This document shows, one piece after another, positions 62,201 through 64,000 of a stretch of 64,000 bases of DNA. The translations under genes were made by a program, and so were the position numbers. The stretch's first letter is position 1, and each line of letters starts with the position of its first letter. The stretch is from Drosophila persimilis. Taxonomy: Eukaryota; Arthropoda; Insecta; Diptera; Drosophilidae. Below the pieces are notes generated by a model. It searched no databases. It was not told where the DNA came from and was given only the letters and a program-made list of their open reading frames with translations. Location: contig NW_020825289.1 of the NCBI RefSeq assembly GCF_003286085.1, positions 9,176,001 to 9,240,000 on the forward strand, read 5' to 3'.

Positions 62201-64000
62201 ACGAAGTCAAAAGGAATAAAGTATAAAACGCCTCTCTGGAAAAAAGGAAAAGGTGTATCCTTTTCAATCTCCCCCCGATTTTTGTCTCCTTTTAAACTAC
62301 AGCATCGTTGAATTACGTGAAGAGATGTGAGATAGTTTACTCCTATTTTGGTCTACTATGTCTCACAGAAGGACTTTTTCAGGCACAGAAACAAAAGGAG
62401 CATCAAAAATAAAGGAATAAGATGAAGGAGCACGAAAAGGAAAACCGGCCATAACCATCCACGTGGACACACCTCGTGTCGTGTTGCGGTCTTATGAAGT
62501 GCCTTTATTAACTATGGGCCTGGGCCTGGGACTGGGAGTGGAGCGAGCCAACTTATGCCTCATAAGAATTTAACGCTTAAATGCTCAAATTGTCAATAAG
62601 AAAGTTGGCACACCCCTCCAAGAGCAGCAGAAGGCGCAGGAGATGGAGAAGCTATCTGTCTGGCTAAGCCAACTTGCGAACATTTTATACCTCAACAGCG
62701 GTCCAACTACCACTACCACTGCCACACACCCACACAATAAACGTCGACGGCAGTGTCCACGCGTTTTCATTAAGCCCAAGTTTTGGCAGGGCCTGGACGA
62801 AGCCGGACAGGACAGGGCGAGGAGCAGCCATGGCAATCATTTTTTATGGAGGCATTCCGCGTGGAGCTGCGCGGGAAGCGCATCAAAAACCCATTTGGCT
62901 GCCATTAACTTGATTGAGTCGAGCCGTGCGAGCCCCACAAAGTGGTTGCTTCTACGTTTTTTGTTTCTGTTTTTGTTTTTATTTTTTTTGGCCGGAACAA
63001 ATGAAAATTGATCATGCCCTGCTGTCGCTTCCATGTTTACAACTAATATTTCCGAGGTTTTCTCCGGTGATCCGATCACTGGAGTAACAACAGCAGCAGT
63101 AGGAGCGCAAGTCACGGCCATTAGTTGTCATTAGTGAGCGTTTTCCTAATTAAACTTTGTGCTGAAACTGCCGCCAATCAGTCATTAAAGGGTGTCATAG
63201 ACCACCCTCTTCCACGCCTCCATCATCGCTATCTTCACGTCCATTTGTCATCTGCCCCACGGCGACTACAATACAACGGTTGTTTGCTAATTAAGCGCCA
63301 AGCCCCAATGCCAATGCCAAGACTCCGGCCCACCCACAATCCTCCCCAATAAGCGTCGCATAGCAACCCTCCGGGGTTGACCAACATCCGGTGCAGGTGT
63401 AGATTCGGGCAGTCCTTCGCACCAATACATCCTGTTTGTGGTCCCAGTGGAGTTTGGCCTAGGCTCTTGATAGGATTTGAGATTGCCCATCGAAAGTTAG
63501 TACACGGTTCCCTTCACTTTCAGAGGTTTACGGGCTGTATGTAACAGGGAAAGAGCTTTAATCTTTATCTTAATTAAACACCTATTTCGCATTTAATTTT
63601 ACGTTAACATCCAGATATTTGATCGATTTTGATTTATTCAAGTTAAAGCCAGAAAATATTTATAATACTCGTATGTGAATACTTGTACTTGTACAAATAG
63701 GTCATTGTAATTGTGGTGACCTTGGGAAAATGAGGGCCATGGCTAGAGGCAATGAAGCATAGGCACGTTCCCTCTGATGTGGATCACGGGAATCTCTTCT
63801 GCTGCTGTGCTATTTACAATTTTCTTATCAATAAAAGGTCTACTTGCCTCGTATTAAAAATGCACAATTAATGTCATTTAAACAGGGTGTATGCGTTCTC
63901 AAAGGAACACAAACTCAGGAAACTTCTTCTTTGGGTCTAAAGTGCATTTCTCTGAATATTTTTCATAGCAGAGAAAAGTTTCTTAGATAGAAATTGCGGT

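Larger units (their letters stand above)
51325..64000. other. Gene-poor interval downstream of the coiled-coil gene
   Basis: About 12.7 kb without a supportable gene. It holds GT (about 51833-51852), C17 (57211-57227), CCATTTT (59187-59216) and ACCCA-type (about 52735-52780) simple repeats, CAG/CAA-rich DNA (about 52290-52440 and 53140-53212), a TATAAAA with a CA-rich stretch downstream (53111-53215), and an exon-like piece ahead of GTAAGT at 60361. Part may be introns or regulatory DNA of a gene beyond the right edge; nothing in the sequence proves it. Confidence 0.6.

Overview
The window looks like euchromatic Drosophila DNA: AT-rich, short spliced introns with GTAAGT/GTGAGT donors, GT and GA microsatellites, and one DINE-1/SGM-like repeat with a TCTGTCCG tract. 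The repeat sequence suggests the obscura group, but that is inference. Only two protein-coding genes can be supported, both on the + strand, and each can be rebuilt exon by exon with all splice phases closing.

Gene 1 (coding 2303-28928, mRNA from at least 2250 to about 30860) is Elk, the Eag-like voltage-gated K+ channel (KCNH/Kv12 family). Fifteen coding exons sum to 3903 nt (1300 aa). They encode an N-terminal PAS cap and PAS domain, a fly Gly-rich linker, S1-S6 with a charged S4 and an SVGFGN filter, the C-linker, a cyclic-nucleotide-binding homology domain with the YNL intrinsic-ligand motif, and a long Ser-rich cytoplasmic tail. Several introns are 3-4 kb and hold only simple repeats and purine-rich blocks.

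Gene 2 (coding 48703-51087) is a four-exon gene for a 731-aa protein with an acidic N-terminal half and a coiled-coil C-terminal half. The C-terminal half resembles the CCDC96/CCDC113 (DUF4201) family of ciliary/flagellar axoneme proteins. Its first intron is 63 bp, in frame and free of stop codons.

The remaining regions are 1-2249 (upstream of Elk), about 30.87-48.7 kb and about 51.33-64.0 kb. I found no gene there that I can defend. They hold a 1084-bp repeat with perfect 13-bp inverted ends (37207-38290), microsatellites, a 17-base C run, GA-rich blocks and a few weak exon-like or promoter-like pieces listed as leads. The two genes show no evident functional link. I did not find a convincing undescribed system; the most useful leads are local (possible alternative coding ends in Elk, the stop-free intron in gene 2, the repeat structure, and motif clusters in the gene-poor DNA).
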